NCBI RefSeq assembly: GCF_003390395.1 | Contig: NZ_QUOV01000001.1 | Coordinates: 992,001-1,056,000 of the forward strand | DNA from: Thalassotalea euphylliae | GTDB lineage: Bacteria > Pseudomonadota > Gammaproteobacteria > Enterobacterales > Alteromonadaceae | Direction of reading: 5' to 3' | Length of the DNA stretch: 64,000 nt | In this document: positions 27,117 to 36,299 of the stretch, piece after piece | How positions within the stretch are numbered: the first letter of the stretch is position 1 | Layout of the letters: every line of letters begins with the position of its first letter | Translations under genes and position numbers: made by a program | The notes under the pieces: generated by a model | What the model was told of the DNA's origin: nothing | The model's input: the letters and a program-made list of their open reading frames with translations, nothing else | Databases searched by the model: none

Positions 27117-28067
27117 ATGAATAACTCAGCAGTTTCTACAAAATTATCTACGTCGAGCATATCTACGTCGAGTTTAGCAAAGGCGAGGGCATTAGCATTG
27201 CCATCACGTGATGCCATGTTAGCACGAGCGCCTTCGGTACAAGCGTTTTGGGATGATAACCGCGAATTATTGGCGAGTGCTTGGCAGGAATGGGAGCAAA
27301 GTGAGCAAACCTTGCAGCCGCTTACCGAGCTACTACTTGATAGCAAACTACAAGCTGCAGTTGAACAAGCGTGGCAAAATCCAATCACCGAATCAGAGGT
27401 GAAAAATTTATGGCAAGAAGTGGCACCGGGTGTTTACACCACGCAATTTTTTGACCCAGAAAGACTTGCAGATTTGCGCGATTATCTGGCTAAAGCTGCG
27501 GATTCTGGCATTCCTGTTAGGCCGCCTTATGGTATCGCACTTAATCGCTTTGGCGCGATGTTGGATGAGCGTTCAGAAGGCTACTTGGCGGCCCCTAGTT
27601 TTCAAGCGTTTTACCAGACCTTGATGGATCGCTACATGCGCCCAGTTGCTCGGATGCTATTTCCTGATATTACCGGCTACGATACGCAAACCTTTGGTTT
27701 TTCAATTGATTATCAGACCGGCGTCGACACTTCGTTACGCCTGCATACTGACGCGTCAGCGGCTACATTAAATATCAATATGAACTTGCCGGGTGAGGAG
27801 TTTACTGGCTCTGAGGTAGATTTCTATGATCGTCAAACGGGTGCTATTAAACGCTTATCGTTTGCGCCTGGTACAGCCATGATTCATCGTGGCAGTGTTG
27901 CTCACGCTGCGCAGCCGATTACCTCTGGCGAGCGTTCAAACCTTGTTTTTTGGTTGTATGGCGACCGTATGCAGATACCGAGAAATATAACGCCAATTGA
28001 AGGCTTAACGGCAGCAGAGCGCTGGACAGTGCCAAATGCGGTCAAAGATACATTCGCACCGTTTTAA
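27117..28067 (+). CDS. 2-oxoglutarate/Fe(II)-dependent oxygenase
   Basis: 316 residues from the ATG at 27117, preceded directly by GGAGGCAGTA; the in-frame TTG at 27105 overlaps that ribosome site and is rejected. The C-terminal half has the facial triad of prolyl-4-hydroxylase-like oxygenases: HTDASAATLNINMNLPG (HxD), IHRGSVAHAAQPI (distal His), and GERSNLVFWLYG (2OG-binding Arg). The N-terminal ~25 residues are Ser/Thr-rich low complexity (STKLSTSSISTSS). The substrate is unknown. The 26719-27116 gap upstream is AT-rich with no other gene and must hold the promoter. Confidence 0.85.
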   Translation: MNNSAVSTKLSTSSISTSSLAKARALALPSRDAMLARAPSVQAFWDDNRELLASAWQEWEQSEQTLQPLTELLLDSKLQAAVEQAWQNPITESEVKNLWQEVAPGVYTTQFFDPERLADLRDYLAKAADSGIPVRPPYGIALNRFGAMLDERSEGYLAAPSFQAFYQTLMDRYMRPVARMLFPDITGYDTQTFGFSIDYQTGVDTSLRLHTDASAATLNINMNLPGEEFTGSEVDFYDRQTGAIKRLSFAPGTAMIHRGSVAHAAQPITSGERSNLVFWLYGDRMQIPRNITPIEGLTAAERWTVPNAVKDTFAPF

Positions 28068-28264
28068 CCGTGCTTTAGCTTAAAAAAACATTGTTAACAC
28101 AAAGTTTACACTCAATAACGGTATTTTGATGATTAACTTATTATCCTTGCCAACATTGTTAATTCCTCGCTGTTTTGAGCAAAGCACTTAAGCACATTGG
28201 CACAGTAGTACTCAGCAAAAAGACGTAATTTCTAGTCTAGTAAATTAGTAGCTTCAGTAAATGA

Positions 28265-28292
28265 GTAGTTTAGTAAGAGTAGTTTAGTAAGA
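28265..28292. repeat. Two tandem copies of a 14-bp unit before the pagL-like gene
   Basis: GTAGTTTAGTAAGA occurs twice head-to-tail, with diverged partial copies just upstream (TCTAGTAAATTAGTAG). It ends 13 bp before the ATG of the lipid A deacylase-like gene, so a change in copy number would alter the 5' leader. Confidence 0.6.
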
Positions 28293-28305
28293 GTAGGGTG
28301 AATAC

Positions 28306-28815
28306 ATGAAAAATAGTAAACGTTTAACGCTTCCATCAATATTTCTTGCAGCGAGTATTATCAGCCCTGTAATGAGCCCTCTGAGCTTTGCCGATACGCT
28401 GACCGGCCAAACAGTAAGTATAGGTGTGTCTAACTGGGGAATATTCGACTCTACTACAACGGAAGCGTTCTTTGTTCAGTATGACTACCATACGCTTCCT
28501 ACGATATATAACGTAAAACCAACATTTATGTTTATGTCGGATGTTGATGGCAACCAATATTATGCGGTTGGCGCTAATCGTTATTGGCAAGTGATGCCCA
28601 ATGTTACCGCGGGGTTTGGCTTTTCTGCTGGGTATTTAAAGCATACTGAAGCGCTAGGCGACAATATTGAGTTTTACAGCCGTTTTATAGCTCGCTATCA
28701 CTTTAATGAAGATCAAGCTGTTAAGTTCGAATTCGGCCATATTTCTAATGCGGGCTTTGGCGATATCAACCCTGGCTCTGAAAATGTGGCACTAAGTTAT
28801 GAGTGGAGCTTTTAG
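28306..28815 (+). CDS. PagL-like lipid A 3-O-deacylase (outer membrane)
   Basis: 169 residues. A signal peptide (about 1-29, cleavage after SFA) precedes an eight-stranded outer-membrane barrel pattern ending in the aromatic YEWSF. The active-site segment FGHISNAGFGDINPGSE carries the His-Ser pair and the NPG signature of PagL enzymes. PagL removes the 3-O acyl chain of lipid A in the outer membrane and lowers endotoxicity. The family call rests on the motif, length and barrel pattern. A strong terminator lies 33 bp after the stop. Confidence 0.78.
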   Translation: MKNSKRLTLPSIFLAASIISPVMSPLSFADTLTGQTVSIGVSNWGIFDSTTTEAFFVQYDYHTLPTIYNVKPTFMFMSDVDGNQYYAVGANRYWQVMPNVTAGFGFSAGYLKHTEALGDNIEFYSRFIARYHFNEDQAVKFEFGHISNAGFGDINPGSENVALSYEWSF

Positions 28816-28848
28816 GCTTAATACTTTTATCACAGTCATTGCTCAAGA

Positions 28849-28876
28849 AGGCAGATAGGCAACTATCTGCCTTTTT
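28849..28876 (+). terminator. Intrinsic terminator of the pagL-like gene
   Basis: Perfect 10-bp stem AGGCAGATAG / CTATCTGCCT with a GCAA tetraloop, followed by TTTT on the plus strand. Between it and the next gene (29136) there is only AT-rich leader. Confidence 0.88.
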
Positions 28877-29135
28877 AGTTACAACTCAACTCCTTTAACC
28901 TGTATCTATCGCGTTTAGTAACTAACAAACCTCTTATTAATCAAATTCTTGATATAAGGTTACTCGAATGTTCAGCCTTAAGATTTATATGTTTTTCCTC
29001 AGTTGATTCAATGCCTATAGGCACTAAAAGGTAACTAGGGCATGTTTTTGTGCGTTCTTGTTTCTTAAGTTTCTTTTGTTTATGTTGGTATACATAAGTA
29101 ACTATTAAGCTTAAATATCTAAAGAGGAAAAACTT

Positions 29136-29678
29136 ATGTGGAAAGTAATAACATCACTAGCATTTGTTGTATTAACTAATGTGGCAACCGCCAACGCTGC
29201 GAAGCAACCTATTATTGACTTGGCATCTTTGCAAAAATCCAATTGGACAGCACAAGAACTTGAGAATGCAGAGGTGATCACGGATTTTGTGCAAAACTTA
29301 ATGAACAACCACAATTTCGATTATGTTTTAGAGCGCTACAACGACAGCGCTTACACACAGCACAATCGTAACTTGCCGGATAAGGTCACTGGCCTAGTCA
29401 GCTTTTTACAAGAATTTGTTGAAGACTACCCAGACTATAGCTATGACGTGAAACACATCTATGTTGATGGTGACTATGTGATATTTCACTCGCATGCCAC
29501 GCTGAAAAAAGAACATCGCGGTAATGATGAAAAAGGCATGAATATTATTGATACATGGCGTTTAGAGAACGGCAGAATTGTGGAGCATTGGGACTCAATT
29601 CAAGCGTTGGATGGTTTTATGCGATTTTACTCGTTAATTAGTGGCGGCAATATTCGCAATGAAAACGGTGTGTTTTAG
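29136..29678 (+). CDS. Secreted NTF2/SnoaL-like protein
   Basis: 180 residues with a signal peptide (MWKVITSLAFVVLTNVATANA). The mature part has NTF2-like features: VITDFVQNLMNNHNFDYVLE, then YTQHNRNLPDKVTGLVSFLQ and the C-terminal IIDTWRLENGRIVEHWDSIQ. The last pattern is typical of SnoaL-like polyketide-cyclase relatives; the aligned polar residues (HN, W-E-H-W-D) could form a pocket. AGAGGAAAA precedes the ATG. The role is unknown; the likely location is the periplasm. Confidence 0.78.
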   Translation: MWKVITSLAFVVLTNVATANAAKQPIIDLASLQKSNWTAQELENAEVITDFVQNLMNNHNFDYVLERYNDSAYTQHNRNLPDKVTGLVSFLQEFVEDYPDYSYDVKHIYVDGDYVIFHSHATLKKEHRGNDEKGMNIIDTWRLENGRIVEHWDSIQALDGFMRFYSLISGGNIRNENGVF

Positions 29679-29752
29679 TTGCCTTAGTTAGTTAAATCTG
29701 GGCTAGTAAAATCTGAGCTAGTTAAATCTGGATTAGCTTAATAATGCAGTTA

Positions 29753-29791
29753 GCCAAATAGTGCAGGGGGGATAACACAGCACTATTTGGC
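29753..29791. terminator. Hairpin between convergent genes
   Basis: Perfect 12-bp stem GCCAAATAGTGC / GCACTATTTGGC with a 15-base loop, between the NTF2-like gene (plus) and the enoyl-CoA hydratase gene (minus). There is no clear T-run. Just upstream (29690-29735) a CTAGTTAAATCTGG-like unit is repeated about three times imperfectly. Confidence 0.5.
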
Positions 29792-29835
29792 GTGTACTCT
29801 CAGTACTATTTAGCGAGCGCTTAGAGTACTATTAG

Positions 29836-30681
29836 CTAGTTAATATCTTGCACCTTCATCACTAACTCTTCCCAATTGCGTTGGTTTTCCATCTCATGCT
29901 CCAAGCCTTGCTCGTCGGCAATGGTAAAACGCTTAATTGCAGGAGTTTTACTGGTGGCTTGGTAAAGCCAGTAAGCTTCAGCTTTAAGCGCCTCATCAAT
30001 AGGCTTGTCGATTGATTCATACACCATTTGCTTACACGCATTAATGGATTCGGCTGGGAATTTAGCGATGCGCTGCGCTAATTTATCGACATAAGGGCCA
30101 ATTTCATCTGGCTCTAATGCCTTGTTAATAGTGCCATAGGCTTCAGCTTCATCAGCATCAAAATCGCGAGCGCTGAGGATAATTTCCAGTGCGCGACCTA
30201 ATCCTGCTTGACGTGCCATACGTGAAGCACCGCCACCACACGGCAGAATGCCCATGCCTACTTCCATTTGCATAAACTTAAATTTACCGCGCGCGGCAAA
30301 ACGCATATCTAGTGCCAGTGCCAGTTCATGACCGCCACCACGGGCGAAGCCTTCAAGCTTGGCAATCGTTGCCTGTGGTACTTTGCTAATGCGCTCACAA
30401 ACTGATTGCAGGTCAAGTAGCTGGGCATCTTCTCGTGATACCGCTTCTTCTGACATATCCTTGAGCAGCTCAGTATCGTAGTGACAAACCCAAATTTCAG
30501 GGTTTGCGGATTGGAAAACAACCACTTTGGTGTCGCGGTCGCGCTCAAGTCGCATAGCTAGGCTGTTAAGATCCGCCAGCATTTCTTGGCCTTGCACGTT
30601 AACGGTACCAAAATCAAAAGTGACCGTTAAAATGCCATCTTGCTGATCTGTCGTGAATGTCTGAAAACCTTGATATTTCAT
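29836..30681 (-). CDS. Enoyl-CoA hydratase/isomerase family protein
   Basis: 281 residues from the ATG at 30681 (MKYQGFQTF), preceded by GAGAG; the longer frame to 30741 lacks a ribosome site. Crotonase-fold features are seen: the oxyanion-hole strand KLEGFARGGGHELALALDMR and, later, EVGMGILPCGGGASRMARQAG. A C-terminal helical part follows. The positions of the usual catalytic Glu residues are only partly matched, so the exact reaction (hydration, isomerisation or hydrolysis of an acyl-CoA) is open. It stands alone. Confidence 0.85.
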   Translation of the reverse strand: MKYQGFQTFTTDQQDGILTVTFDFGTVNVQGQEMLADLNSLAMRLERDRDTKVVVFQSANPEIWVCHYDTELLKDMSEEAVSREDAQLLDLQSVCERISKVPQATIAKLEGFARGGGHELALALDMRFAARGKFKFMQMEVGMGILPCGGGASRMARQAGLGRALEIILSARDFDADEAEAYGTINKALEPDEIGPYVDKLAQRIAKFPAESINACKQMVYESIDKPIDEALKAEAYWLYQATSKTPAIKRFTIADEQGLEHEMENQRNWEELVMKVQDIN

Positions 30682-30881
30682 AATAAACTCTCTAGTTAGT
30701 GGGTTCTTTAGTAACGCATAGCTTGGTTGACTTATCGCCAATCAAGCTGTGTTTCTATACTAGGATGTTTATTTAAAATTTATTATTGGTTACATAATGC
30801 AATCTGTTTTGCATTTTTTTTAATAATAGTTGGTGGCGAAAGTTTGCTTTTTCTTATCTCGCTTTTCTTACTCGTTTTCGA

Positions 30882-31196
30882 CTAGTTTTTCGTTTGTTCT
30901 TTGTTTGTTTTTTGTTCGGCTTTTCGTTCCGTTTTTTGTTTAGCTATGGCACTCAGCAGCCAAGCTTGTAAAAAAATAACCAGTGCTAGTTGGCAAGTCC
31001 AAACTACATAGCTAATACCTTTTCGCTCTACCAGTGATATCGAAAGCGCCATTAACAGCCAACCACCCACTTTAAGTAGCTTTTCTTTATTTTCATGTAA
31101 GCGCCCGTCAAAGCATGCTTTGTAATGTTTTTGCATCGCTAACGATAGGCAAACAATGGCGAAGAGTAGGGCGATAACACTTAAAATATTAGTCAT
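30882..31196 (-). CDS. DUF3325-type small membrane protein of the iron locus
   Basis: 104 residues with three hydrophobic helices (about 3-20, 43-58, 67-88) and a Lys/Glu/Gln-rich tail (KQKTERKAEQKTNKEQTKN). The size, the motif LAMQKHYKACFDG and the position right after a PepSY gene match the DUF3325 proteins that close TonB-receptor/PepSY iron operons. It starts 3 bp after the PepSY stop. It is thought to assist the inner-membrane step of siderophore-iron use; the mechanism is unknown. Confidence 0.75.
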   Translation of the reverse strand: MTNILSVIALLFAIVCLSLAMQKHYKACFDGRLHENKEKLLKVGGWLLMALSISLVERKGISYVVWTCQLALVIFLQAWLLSAIAKQKTERKAEQKTNKEQTKN

Positions 31197-31199
31197 GCT

Positions 31200-32876
31200 T
31201 TATCTCCTTGCCTCTTTTAATGGTGGAAGTGATGGAGCTGAGGTGGATGATGGCTTGGCTATCGTTTTCTTCAGTGCCGTAAAAAAGTAACCACAAGTCA
31301 GCAGCAGCCAAAAGTTAATGGTGGCTTTGGCTAGGTCAAAGGAATGGTCAAAGGAGTTGTCAAAGGAATAGGCAAGGACGTTTTCCTTACTCAATGAAAA
31401 CACACTCATTAGATTGGAGGAGCCCAGCTCAATCGCCAATAGGGTTGAGAAGGTAATGAAATTCAGCAGCAGTAAGCATTTTTTACCTTGCTTAACCGCC
31501 TGTAGCCAAGACAATAAAACCGCGACTAGCCAAGTGATAAAAAAAACTTTGGTATCAATACCTGACAAACTGCCTAACGAGTTAAAAGTACCCTTGGAGC
31601 TAGCAGCAAGTATTAATTTACTGCATAAAAAATACATGCCAACGGCAAGTGATAAGCCATAAAACATACCGTTATTCGTTTTTTCTACGAATACATAACT
31701 CGCCTTGGCTTGATTAACTTGATTCGCTTGAATAGCTTGCTTTCCTTGCTTTCCTTGCTTGGCTTGGCGTTTTTGCAGCCAAATCACCATACCTGTGGCA
31801 ATGAGCACAGTTGCCATCATCCCTAAGATAAATAATGTCGCTCTAAGTGCAGGCGGCGCAAAGTGTGCTTCGTGCAAACCGTAAAAAATGCGCCTTACCA
31901 TGCGCGGTGTTCGCTCTGCTTCAATCTCTGGCAGTAGCTCACCACTGCGCGCCAAAGCATAAGTTTCAGCTTTGTTCGATAACAGCTCATGTTTTGCTTT
32001 TGCAAAGACAAGCTGGGCGTTGTTATCCATAGGGTTACTGATAGTTAAGCCCTCAAGCGTGTACTTCGTTTCCCAGTGCTGGCCGAGTAATTCATTCAGT
32101 TGTGATTGATAGCTCTTAATTTCAATTGGCTCATCGGCAATTTGTTTGGCTGGCTGAAGCGGTTTGTGGCTTGTAGAAACCTGCTTATCGAGCGCGCGAT
32201 AGCTATCGAAGTAATGGCCAATGGCAAACGGTTGATACATGCTGATGTAAATCAGCATCACGCTAGCGCAAATAACAAAGCAAAACGGAATGGTGACTAC
32301 GCCAAGCATTGCGTGTAAGTCGATGGTGAATTTTTTCGGCTCGTTGCGACGAATGGTGAAAAAGTCTTTAAAAAATCGTCTATGCGTATAGATCCCAGTA
32401 AAGAGTGCAATTAGCATCGCCATTGCCGCAGCACCTGTTACGTAGCGACCGCCCCATTGCCTAAGTGATAGTGTGTAATGGAAGGTGCGAAAAAAGTTAC
32501 CGCCTTGAATTTGTTGGCGATCGGTAAACTCCAGCGTAACAGGGTCAATCTCGCGCGAAACGCGTTTGGCTCTTTTGCCATTCGGCTCGGCATTAACCTC
32601 GCGATACGATACGCGATAGCCGCTGCCGCGTTCGTCGGGTAGGCTGATTTGCCAGCGTTTAGTGTTGGTTGCCTCGACGTGAAGTTTACTTAAGGCATTG
32701 TCGAGTAACACTTGTTGTGAATGAGGCGAGTGTTTGCCATTGGTCAGCCAGTGGGTAATTTCGTGATTGTAATAGCTAAGGGTGCCTGTGAGGAAGATTA
32801 CAAATAGTAGCCAACCAGCTAGCAGGCCAACGTAAGTGTGCAGCCAAATCATTGATTTTCGAAAAGTCGTTTTCAT
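31200..32876 (-). CDS. PepSY-domain iron-uptake membrane protein (PiuB-like)
   Basis: 558 residues. The N-terminal anchor MIWLHTYVGLLAGWLLFVIF is typical, followed by an extracytoplasmic PepSY-like region, then more helices including GIYTHRRFFKDFF, LDLHAMLGVV-like (IDLHAMLGVVTIPFCFVI) and several C-terminal helices. Conserved His residues (H13, the HR of YTHRRF, DLHA) suggest haem or metal binding, as proposed for reductases of this family. Family members are iron-regulated and probably reduce or release siderophore iron. Near 370-385 there is a short Lys/Gln repeat (KQGKQGKQAIQANQVNQAK) in a cytoplasmic loop. It lies 1 bp after the DUF3649 gene. Confidence 0.85.
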   Translation of the reverse strand: MKTTFRKSMIWLHTYVGLLAGWLLFVIFLTGTLSYYNHEITHWLTNGKHSPHSQQVLLDNALSKLHVEATNTKRWQISLPDERGSGYRVSYREVNAEPNGKRAKRVSREIDPVTLEFTDRQQIQGGNFFRTFHYTLSLRQWGGRYVTGAAAMAMLIALFTGIYTHRRFFKDFFTIRRNEPKKFTIDLHAMLGVVTIPFCFVICASVMLIYISMYQPFAIGHYFDSYRALDKQVSTSHKPLQPAKQIADEPIEIKSYQSQLNELLGQHWETKYTLEGLTISNPMDNNAQLVFAKAKHELLSNKAETYALARSGELLPEIEAERTPRMVRRIFYGLHEAHFAPPALRATLFILGMMATVLIATGMVIWLQKRQAKQGKQGKQAIQANQVNQAKASYVFVEKTNNGMFYGLSLAVGMYFLCSKLILAASSKGTFNSLGSLSGIDTKVFFITWLVAVLLSWLQAVKQGKKCLLLLNFITFSTLLAIELGSSNLMSVFSLSKENVLAYSFDNSFDHSFDLAKATINFWLLLTCGYFFTALKKTIAKPSSTSAPSLPPLKEARR

Positions 32877-32877
32877 C

Positions 32878-33357
32878 TTATTTACCTGCTGTAGCGCTAG
32901 CTGTTTTGGTATTAGTTGCTTTGGTGTTAGTTGCTTTGGGTTTAGTTAACGGCGCTATTGTTTTGGTTGGTGTTTGCACTGGTTTGGCTTTGTTCTCAGT
33001 GTTCGATGAGACGGTTTTTGGTGCCCCCGTGTTTGGTGACCCCGTGTTTGATGAGTTAGGACTCGACGAATTAGCTAACTCGCTAACAAAAGCAAAATGA
33101 ATCGCTAAACACAGCACACCGCTAACCAGTAAACCTAGATATAAACGCTTGAGTGAGCTCACCGAAAAAGCACAAATAAACACCGCGAAAAACACCACAT
33201 ATGACCACATAGTTGCAGCATAAACGGCATCGGTGACTAAACTGCCAAGCAGCTTGATAAATAAGGGGACCATCGCCAAACTGCTGGCAACGGCCAATGC
33301 GTAAGCGCCAAGTGTGGCAGCGAGTAAGCGAAGTGTAATAGTGAGAGTATTTGACAT
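32878..33357 (-). CDS. DUF3649-type small membrane protein of the iron locus
   Basis: 159 residues with three membrane helices in the first 95 residues (RLLAATLGAYALAVASSLAM; a middle helix VVFFAVFICAFSV; and LYLGLLVSGVLCLAIHFAF). The first half matches the DUF3649 pattern found in TonB-receptor/PepSY operons. The C-terminal ~65 residues are low complexity (Ser/Asn/Pro then Lys/Thr, with KATNTKATNTK), coded by short tandem repeats near 32890-32945. This tail is unusual and may vary in length between strains. Confidence 0.7.
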   Translation of the reverse strand: MSNTLTITLRLLAATLGAYALAVASSLAMVPLFIKLLGSLVTDAVYAATMWSYVVFFAVFICAFSVSSLKRLYLGLLVSGVLCLAIHFAFVSELANSSSPNSSNTGSPNTGAPKTVSSNTENKAKPVQTPTKTIAPLTKPKATNTKATNTKTASATAGK

Positions 33358-33428
33358 AGTAAAAACTGAAAAAAGCCAGTGGCGAGCACTGGCTTTATGG
33401 TTTGTATAAACGTCGACTAAAACGAGAG

Positions 33429-35840
33429 TTAGAAGTTGTAGTCGAAGGTGACTTTCGCGTTGCGACCTTCACCCGGTAGACCACCTAAGAACATTGCTTT
33501 CGAGTAGTAGGTTTTGTCGAAAATGTTGTTTAGGTTAACTTTTACTTGCCAGTTTTTGTGTTCGTAACCGAATGCGGCATCCCAAACGCTGTAGCTACTT
33601 AGTGCCGATACGGGTAAGCCAAAGCCGGTTGAGTTAACACTGCGCTCATCTTCATAGGTTAAGCCTAGGCTGGCGTTTAACTCGCCCGGTAAACCGAATA
33701 ATTGATCGCGGTAGTTAGTCCAAACACTGGCAAACTTTTCAGGAATACCTTTCACTGGGCCAGATACTGGCGTGCTGGTACCACGGTTACTGTTGCGAAT
33801 TAACTCGGCATCTTGGTATGTCGCGTTAGCATTCATTGAGAAGGTTTCGCTAATCGCTAAGTTTAAGTCGAACTCAACACCACGCGTTTTGTCTTCGTCG
33901 TTGTAGAAGTACTGCGGCACGTCAATGTTAAATTCTGCATCGTTTGGATTGTCGTTAAACAATGGGTTGTTATAACGCAAGTTAATACGACGCGTGTCAA
34001 ACCAAACCACAGAGCCGATTAACTCTTCGTTGAGCGCGGTAAAGCGCACACCTAAATCGATTGACTCAGATTCAGAATCGGGGCGGTTATCGGTTTCAGA
34101 ACTCGAAATACTGCCTAAAATACTGTACGCCGTGCGACCTTTTGAGGCGTTAGCAAATACCGCAATTTCAGGCGTGATACGGTAGTTCAACCCTAGATTA
34201 TAAGTGAAACCACTATCGTCTGTATCTGCTTCCTCGGTTGCCAGTGGTGAGCGATCTGTACCTTTGTGTTGGTAAGTTTGCTCTAGCTCCGTGTATGCAC
34301 CACCAAAGCGACCCGTTAGGCTGTCAGTAAAGTAGATAACTTCCTGAATGCTAATGCCCGCAGCTTTTACGTTCTTGTCGTAGTTTGAGCGTAAAGATGG
34401 CGCGTAGTCATCAAACGAGCCTGTCGGCCAGTTAGGGTTTCTGATATCCAAAATGTAAGGCACAGCGTTTTCAGCTGAAGTACCATCAGCATCGTAGATT
34501 GACCATGATTTCACGCTCATATCGCGATCTTCATAGTTGGCACTGATCAAGTGCTCACCATCCATGCCTAACCACTGCCACTTGATTTGTAAGTCAGCAA
34601 AGTATTGTAGTGATTGCTCGTCTGAGTATTGGCGGCGGTATTCTTGACGACGCGCAGCGTATGGGTAAAGCACATCATCAATCACCAACGGAGCACGAGG
34701 GTTGGCATTGATTTCACCGCTACGATTCCAGTAAACATAGTTAAATGCACCGGTTTGACGAACAAATTGCGACTCGTAATCACGGTATTGTAGTTGTTGG
34801 ATTAAACGAGTTTCGTCGTTAATTTGCCACTCAGACTTTAATTTAACGCGCAGCTCTTCACCTTTATTTGGTGACGATAATGGCGAGATAACCGCGCCGT
34901 TGCCTAAATCGAATGGCTGGAAGCCATCAGTTGCGACAATTGAGTCTGCCAATTGTTGACGTTGAGCGTCGCTTAACTGAATACCGAGTACACCGTCACC
35001 ATCGGCATCGCTGTCGTTGACTAATGCCGTCCAATCGTTTGGATTACCGTTGATGCTGTCGTGGTTTAGAATTCTAACCGGATGACCAATTGAATCAATT
35101 TGTACGCTGTCATCAATATATGCGGCTGATAACGTTAGTGCGTGATTGTCGATGTTGTCTAACAAGAACGTAGAATACAGTTCGGTGCGTTCATCGCTTA
35201 AACCGCGGTAGCCGTCACTTTTTTCGTAGTTACCCACTAAACGGTAGGCTAAGTGATCTGTCACTGGGCCTGTTGCGTCAAGCATCACTTGTTGGCTGTC
35301 CCAGCTGCCAGCACTCGCGCGAAGGTGGTATGCCGCTTCACGCTGTGGCTTTTTCTCTACTAGGTTGATAATGCCGCCAGCAGCGCCAATACCGTAAAGC
35401 CCAGTTGCAGGGCCTTTTAACACTTCGATGCTCTCTACGTTTGTCATTGAGCGAGTAGGGTTGTAGCTGTTACCTAAACCACCACCAGCGTACATGCCGT
35501 CGTAAGTGTAACTAACGCCTAAACCGCGAATCACTAAGTTATCACCAATACCATAGTTGTTGCCTGCTTGGTTTAAGCCACTGATATTGTTTAGTATTTC
35601 TTGCAGGTCAGTTGCGCCTTGTTGATCGATAAGCTCTTTGCTTACCACCACAATTGCCGCTGGAATTTCGATTAAGTCCATATCTGACTTAGTTGCGGTA
35701 CCAGAGTTTAGGATAAGCTCATTGTGCTGACCATATACGCTAATGCGTTCCATATCTTTGTCGGCTGGTGCTTCGGCATTGGCATTTGTGCCTAGTGCCA
35801 TCATCGCGATTACTAATGGCGATAACTTAAAACGGTTCAT
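33429..35840 (-). CDS. TonB-dependent siderophore receptor
   Basis: 803 residues from the ATG at 35840 (MNRFKLSPLVIAMMALGTNA, a signal peptide), with GGAAAA upstream; in-frame ATGs further up to 35927 are unlikely. The plug domain has IEIPAAIVVVSKELIDQQGA, then VIRGLG and the block GLYGIGAAGGIINLVEKKPQ. The barrel ends in the outer-membrane signature VTFDYNF. It would import a ferric siderophore across the outer membrane with TonB. It is first in the operon with DUF3649, PepSY and DUF3325 genes. A probable Fur site lies upstream. Confidence 0.93.
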   Translation of the reverse strand: MNRFKLSPLVIAMMALGTNANAEAPADKDMERISVYGQHNELILNSGTATKSDMDLIEIPAAIVVVSKELIDQQGATDLQEILNNISGLNQAGNNYGIGDNLVIRGLGVSYTYDGMYAGGGLGNSYNPTRSMTNVESIEVLKGPATGLYGIGAAGGIINLVEKKPQREAAYHLRASAGSWDSQQVMLDATGPVTDHLAYRLVGNYEKSDGYRGLSDERTELYSTFLLDNIDNHALTLSAAYIDDSVQIDSIGHPVRILNHDSINGNPNDWTALVNDSDADGDGVLGIQLSDAQRQQLADSIVATDGFQPFDLGNGAVISPLSSPNKGEELRVKLKSEWQINDETRLIQQLQYRDYESQFVRQTGAFNYVYWNRSGEINANPRAPLVIDDVLYPYAARRQEYRRQYSDEQSLQYFADLQIKWQWLGMDGEHLISANYEDRDMSVKSWSIYDADGTSAENAVPYILDIRNPNWPTGSFDDYAPSLRSNYDKNVKAAGISIQEVIYFTDSLTGRFGGAYTELEQTYQHKGTDRSPLATEEADTDDSGFTYNLGLNYRITPEIAVFANASKGRTAYSILGSISSSETDNRPDSESESIDLGVRFTALNEELIGSVVWFDTRRINLRYNNPLFNDNPNDAEFNIDVPQYFYNDEDKTRGVEFDLNLAISETFSMNANATYQDAELIRNSNRGTSTPVSGPVKGIPEKFASVWTNYRDQLFGLPGELNASLGLTYEDERSVNSTGFGLPVSALSSYSVWDAAFGYEHKNWQVKVNLNNIFDKTYYSKAMFLGGLPGEGRNAKVTFDYNF

Positions 35841-36063
35841 GTGTTTTCCCATGTCTTGAATAGAGAGTTCAATTGAGTTTCTAATAAAGAGTTCAATCGT
35901 GTTTTTAGTATTTTTAGTGTTTTTCACATCTACTTAACGTGTCGCGAGCACTTATTAAGGCGGCTTAAACAAACATTTGAAGGAGACTTTGCGCTAGTAC
36001 CTTCCTCTCACTTACAAGCGGCAGGGTGCTTTTTGATAAAACACAATTGCTTGTAAAAGCGTA

Positions 36064-36082
36064 GATGCTAATGATTCGTATC
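36064..36082. promoter_or_regulatory. Candidate Fur box
   Basis: GATGCTAATGATTCGTATC matches the 19-bp Fur consensus GATAATGATAATCATTATC at 12 of 19 positions. It lies in the divergent gap between the TonB receptor operon (start 35840) and a LysR gene (start 36300), about 220 bp from each start. Iron repression of the operon is expected for this family; the site itself is a weak match. Confidence 0.4.
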
Positions 36083-36299
36083 TACCTATTTAAGTTTTTA
36101 ATAATCATTTAACTATTTGGTTAGTTGATTAAAAGAAGGAAGCTAAAAAGCCACTACTTAGCTTATTTCACTTGGCTAAAAGCTTTTGTGATGCGAGGTA
36201 GGAAAAATCGCGGGCATTATAGAAGTAAGCTTAAGCTTTAAATAGACAGTGATTCCTTATATCATTGTTAAGCTAAACTTAATTGTAATTACAAATGAT

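Noticed and set aside
32852..33100. 82-codon plus-strand hydrophobic Val/Leu-rich frame
   Set aside because: It mirrors the repeat-coded tail of the DUF3649 gene and has no independent support.
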